Part shown: one piece after another, positions 62,057 through 64,000 of the stretch
How positions within the stretch are numbered: position 1 is the stretch's first letter
Layout of the letters: every line of letters begins with the position of its first letter
Assembly (NCBI GenBank): GCA_902779055.1
Contig: CACZAD010000001.1
Span: 48,282 to 112,281 of the forward strand
Reading direction: 5' to 3'
Origin: Fibrobacter succinogenes
GTDB taxonomy: Bacteria > Fibrobacterota > Fibrobacteria > Fibrobacterales > Fibrobacteraceae
Length of the DNA: 64,000 bases
Translations under genes and position numbers: made by a program
Notes under the pieces: generated by a model
Databases searched by the model: none
The model's input: only the letters and a program-made list of their open reading frames with translations
What the model was told of the DNA's origin: nothing

Positions 62057-62066
62057 TTGATGGACT

Positions 62067-62275
62067 TGTCATTCCCGCCTTGAGCGGGAATCTCCACGAA
62101 ATTGAAAACAAGAACGCCTCCCATTTGGGGGCGTTTTTTTTGTAAGGTGGGATCGTGTAAGGTGATCCCGCAACAAGTGCGGGATGACAGTGTAGGAGAG
62201 ACTGTGTAAGGTGATCCCGCCCCGGAATAAATCCGGGGTGACAAGGGAGGCCGGGATGACAAAGTAGGAGTGCGG
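62067..62275. repeat. Cluster of palindromic repeats in both orientations
   Basis: Copies occur at 62067-62096 (ATTCCCGCC/GAGCGGGAAT), about 62155-62192 (GTAAGGTGATCCCGCAACAA...GCGGGATGACA), 62210-62243 (reverse of the CCCCGGATTTATTCCGGGG type) and a partial one near 62270. Together with the terminator at 62111 they fill the 300-bp gap between the barrel gene and asd. Confidence 0.75.
62111..62141 (+). terminator. Terminator after the barrel protein gene
   Basis: AGAACGCCTCCCATTTGGGG then GCGTTTTTTTT is a hairpin with a long T run. Confidence 0.8.
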
Positions 62276-62286
62276 GATGACAATGC

Positions 62287-62320
62287 AAAAAAGAGTCTAG
62301 CAAAGGCTAGACTCTTTTTT
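62287..62320 (-). terminator. Terminator of asd
   Basis: AAAAAAGAGTCTAG, CAAAGG, CTAGACTCTTTTTT works on both strands and lies 40 bp past the asd stop. Confidence 0.8.
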
Positions 62321-62359
62321 AAATGCGTTTCGCGGCTTTTGGCTGGAGTGTAATCGCAA

Positions 62360-63254
62360 TTAGAGGCGTTCTGCAATCTGGACTGCGTTGAGAGCAGCAC
62401 CCTTGCGGATCTGGTCACCAACAATCCAGATGTTCATGCCGTTGTCGCAAGCGAGGTCCTTGCGGATACGACCGACGTAGACGTCGTCGGTGCCCATAAG
62501 GTTGAGCGGCATCGGGTAGACGTTGTTTGCCGGATCGTCGCAGAGCTGGAGGCCTTCGCCGTTCTTGATGGCGTTGCGGACTTCTTCAACAGAAAGTGCG
62601 CGTTCCGTTTCGAAGCTGATGGCTTCGGAGTGGCAGCGGAGTGCAGAAACGCGGACGCAGGTAGCAGCGCAGCGGACGTCGCTGTGCATGATCTTCTGCG
62701 TTTCGTTGAACATCTTCATTTCTTCCTTCGTGTAGCCGTTGTCGGTGAACACGTCGATGTGCGGAATGAGGTTGTAAGCGAGCTGGTGAGCGAACTTCTT
62801 CACGGTGACCGGCTTGCCTTCGACGATTTCCTGGTACTGCTGCTTGAGTTCGGCCATGCCCGTTGCTCCGGCACCGCTTGCGCTCTGGTAAGAGGAAACG
62901 TGGATAGTCTTGATCTTGCTCAAGTCGTTGATCGGCTTGAGGGCGACAACCATCATGATGGTCGTGCAGTTCGGGTTAGCGATGATGCCCTTGTGGAGCT
63001 TGATGTCTTCCGGGTTCACTTCCGGGACAACGAGCGGGACGTTCGGATCCATCGAGGTCAACGTTCTTGAATGCGTCCTTGCAAGTGAGTTCAACTTTGA
63101 GCTTTTCGCCCTTGAATTCATATTCGCGACCGACGCTGCGTTCGGATGCGAGCAGCTTCAAGTTCTGAAGCGGAAAGTTACGTTGTTCAAGAATCTTGAG
63201 GAGTTCCTGACCTACTGCGCCAGTGGCGCCCATGATCGCTACGTTACGAATCAT
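62360..63254 (-). pseudogene. asd: Aspartate-semialdehyde dehydrogenase with internal deletion
   Basis: Two overlapping frames together form a family-typical Asd. The N-terminal frame starts at 63254 (MIRNVAIMGATGAVGQELL, the NADP loop) and follows the family to KDAFKNVDL near 63055. It then changes to a non-family tail. The other frame starts the family match at 63052 ([16 protein letters not shown]), includes the catalytic Cys (ANPNCTTI) and ends at 62360. The usual stretch of about 32 residues ending in NSSAFR is absent, so about 98 bp are missing and the frame shifts. Asd is needed for lysine, diaminopimelate, threonine and methionine synthesis, so this is either a real loss covered by another copy or an assembly error. 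Confidence 0.85.
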
Positions 63255-63275
63255 AGATTTAACCTTTGTTTTTTC

Positions 63276-63998
63276 TTATTGTTGAGGTTGAGTGTTCGTT
63301 AAATTTTGAATGATCTTGTTAAACTTGTCGATATGCCTTTTGGCAATTGCAATCAAGTCTCGTGCCTGTGTGTATTTCTTTGTTGCTTCTGCTTGATCTT
63401 CTGAGAGACAGTATGAATACAGCGTGTGCGATGCATTGCGGATCGTTTCAGAAGCTTGTACAAGTTCTGAATGCGCTTCACGAGCTTCCATTGGATGAAA
63501 AATTCCGATGGCTTTGCGGTTCAGCGAAGTGGCCTTGTTGTTGATCGCGAGTGCTTGCTGGCTTCTCTTTTCTCGTTCCATTTCACCGGCGTTCGGTTCG
63601 AGCGGTTCGAAGGAGTCTATAGAACGCATGATGTCGAACATCTTGTCGATGACGGTTTCTGCTTTGTCTGCATATGTGTCAAGACGATCCATCACTTCTG
63701 GTGCGTGTTCGATTTCTTCGGCGATGTTTGCGCTTTTGGAACTGTTTTGTGTTGCAGCATTTTTTGCTTCTTGAGCTTGTGCTTCGTTGTTTACATTGTC
63801 GAATGATGAAATGTAATCTTCGTACTTTTTATTGTACGTGACAAAATCGGTTGGGGAGTAGGATGATGTGAGAACCAATGATGGGCGCTCAAAGCAGGCT
63901 AGTCCAATGCAACCGATGAGTATGCACAAGGAGAACAGCAAGAATGAAGCTCTGGTAGACCATTCTTCGCTTTGCAATATGCAAAAAATACTGAACAA
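63276..63998 (-). CDS. Helical membrane-anchored protein, start near window edge
   Basis: The frame is open to within 2 bp of the window edge, so the listed TTG start may not be the true one. A single membrane helix (about residues 17-36, FLLFSLCILIGCIGLACF) is followed by a long helical region rich in Asn, Ala, Gln and Glu, with coiled-coil features (about 60-230). It ends in NTQPQQ. I do not recognise the family. Confidence 0.55.
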   Translation of the reverse strand: MFSIFCILQSEEWSTRASFLLFSLCILIGCIGLACFERPSLVLTSSYSPTDFVTYNKKYEDYISSFDNVNNEAQAQEAKNAATQNSSKSANIAEEIEHAPEVMDRLDTYADKAETVIDKMFDIMRSIDSFEPLEPNAGEMEREKRSQQALAINNKATSLNRKAIGIFHPMEAREAHSELVQASETIRNASHTLYSYCLSEDQAEATKKYTQARDLIAIAKRHIDKFNKIIQNLTNTQPQQ

Positions 63999-64000
63999 GA

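Overview
The window looks like a chromosomal segment of a Fibrobacter-type bacterium (phylum Fibrobacterota). The sequence signs are two proteins with the Fibrobacter-type FISUMP paralogous domain, lipoproteins with long serine-rich linkers after the lipobox, a LexA operator of the TGCNC-N4-GTGCA form recalled for Fibrobacter, a V/A-type ATPase operon, a PPi-dependent phosphofructokinase, and many copies of a short palindromic intergenic repeat. No phage, insertion sequence or CRISPR array is visible. Most genes are ordinary housekeeping genes, with a few decayed accessory genes between them.

Layout. 1-3775: an RND/MMPL exporter (cut by the window edge) divergent from an Omp85-like barrel. 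3861-5600: ruvA-ruvB with an SOS-type operator. 5786-9455: a VOC/GyrI-like pair, a frameshifted rhuM and a broken 5'-nucleotidase lipoprotein. 9531-15149: tRNA-Asp, lepA-lepB, a secreted cyclophilin, a DksA-type zinc-finger protein with an H1-like tail, and lexA with two operators. 15345-20021: a FISUMP lipoprotein, tRNA-Pro with repeated copies of its 3' end, a CotH-type lipoprotein and a small membrane protein. 20059-26005: a four-gene ATP-grasp / alpha-E / transglutaminase cluster. 26242-28065: an acetolactate-synthase-like gene and a coupled micro-ORF. The gap between these last two groups carries sigma-54-like promoters facing both ways. 28294-31256: aspS and a HigBA/RelE-like toxin-antitoxin pair.

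31495-39243 is a complete-looking E-DUF2764-A-B-D-I-K-K ATPase operon with two different rotor K subunits. 39437-45099: a small barrel protein, an RsbU-type phosphatase, then NamZ (DUF1343), a YejE-like permease and an oligopeptide-type ABC ATPase. The ATPase carries a palindromic repeat inserted in frame. 45200-51491: a zinc-ribbon FISUMP protein and a phosphorelay (hybrid kinase, REC-GGDEF*-EAL protein, Hpt protein) that should control c-di-GMP breakdown. 51556-58014: cobB, an M20 peptidase, PPi-phosphofructokinase, a Rossmann-fold protein, ogt and alr. 58473-63998: an AgmX/PglI-type protein, an M29 aminopeptidase, an outer-membrane barrel, asd with an internal deletion, and a partial coiled-coil protein.

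The least explained items are the ATP-grasp/alpha-E/transglutaminase cluster with its apparently degenerate fused ATP-grasp domain, the paired K subunits that differ at predicted Na+ ligands, the mobile palindromes (one coding, some nested), and the disrupted asd gene. All family calls come from reading the sequence by eye; no database search was run.
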